NCBI GenBank assembly: GCA_900751685.1
Contig: CAADSR010000182.1
Coordinates: 1 to 5,458 of the forward strand
Reading direction: 5' to 3'
Source of the DNA: Clostridia bacterium
GTDB taxonomy: Bacteria; Bacillota; Clostridia; UBA1381
Length of the DNA stretch: 5,458 nucleotides
Both the position numbers and the translations under genes were made by a program. Of this stretch, positions 5,387-5,458 are shown piece by piece (the first letter of the stretch is position 1; every line of letters starts with the position of its first letter). The notes under the pieces are model-generated. The model did not search any database. It was not told the origin of the DNA and saw only the letters and a program-made list of their open reading frames with translations.

Positions 5387-5458
5387 TTGCTTCACGGCTG
5401 GAAAATGAGCCGGCGGAAGACCATTAATTACAGAAAAAAATATCCCTTGCGGTCAGCG
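5387..5458 (+). CDS. possible start of a further reading frame, cut by the window edge
   Basis: After uxaB a frame stays open to the end of the window, from TTG at 5387 (AAAGGCAGG at 5376-5384 just before it) or from ATG at 5405. Only 18-24 codons are visible, rich in Lys and Arg (MSRRKTINYRKKYPLRSA from the ATG). I do not recognise it; it is not the usual start of uxaA or uxaC. A 5-bp hairpin, CGGCT/AGCCG (about 5395-5412), lies across the candidate starts. It may equally be non-coding, so no function is proposed. Confidence 0.2.
   Translation, partial: MLHGWKMSRRKTINYRKKYPLRSA

Noticed and set aside
1..5458. CRISPR arrays, tRNA or rRNA genes, insertion sequences, attachment sites, riboswitches
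   Set aside because: No regularly spaced repeats, cloverleaf-like segments, transposase motifs, target-site duplications or known riboswitch-like leaders were seen on either strand.

Overview
The window looks like a piece of a Clostridia/Lachnospiraceae-type (low-to-moderate GC Firmicutes) chromosome. This is inferred from the strong AGGAGG-type ribosome binding sites, the TTG start of one gene, the AT-rich intergenic DNA with hairpin-plus-T-run terminators, and the gene families present. No species can be named from the sequence alone.

Left module (about 1-1320), AT-rich. It holds a small holin-family membrane protein (84-503) and a 176-residue sigma-factor-like protein (722-1252). A long hairpin terminator separates them and a second one follows. 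The pair resembles the clostridial TcdE-type holin plus TcdR/UviA/BotR-type sigma factor, which control and export toxins or bacteriocins. Both genes are preceded by nearly the same non-canonical promoter: CTTACA-N17-CTCTCT before the holin and TTTACA-N17-CTCTTT before the sigma gene. I therefore infer that the sigma factor drives itself and the holin. No toxin, bacteriocin or endolysin gene lies in the window. If there is cargo, it is to the left of base 1 or elsewhere in the genome.

Right module (about 1400-5377), visibly more GC-rich in its coding parts. It is a pectin/galacturonate utilisation locus. An AraC-family regulator (complement 1400-2236) is divergent from a two-gene operon. The operon encodes an FN3-GH28 polygalacturonase-like enzyme without a signal peptide (2427-3992) and tagaturonate reductase UxaB (4007-5377). 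The likely logic is that imported galacturonides are cut in the cytoplasm to galacturonate, an isomerase encoded elsewhere makes tagaturonate, and UxaB reduces it to altronate. The AraC protein probably senses a sugar and works on the 190-bp divergent control region, which has a recognisable promoter for each direction and a 9-bp direct repeat one helical turn apart.

The two modules meet in a short gene-free stretch (1321-1399) with a GC-rich hairpin. The last 81 bases hold no terminator and only an uncertain start of a further reading frame. The most interesting points are the shared alternative-sigma promoter, the missing toxin cargo, and the loss of two normally conserved catalytic-site residues in the GH28 enzyme.
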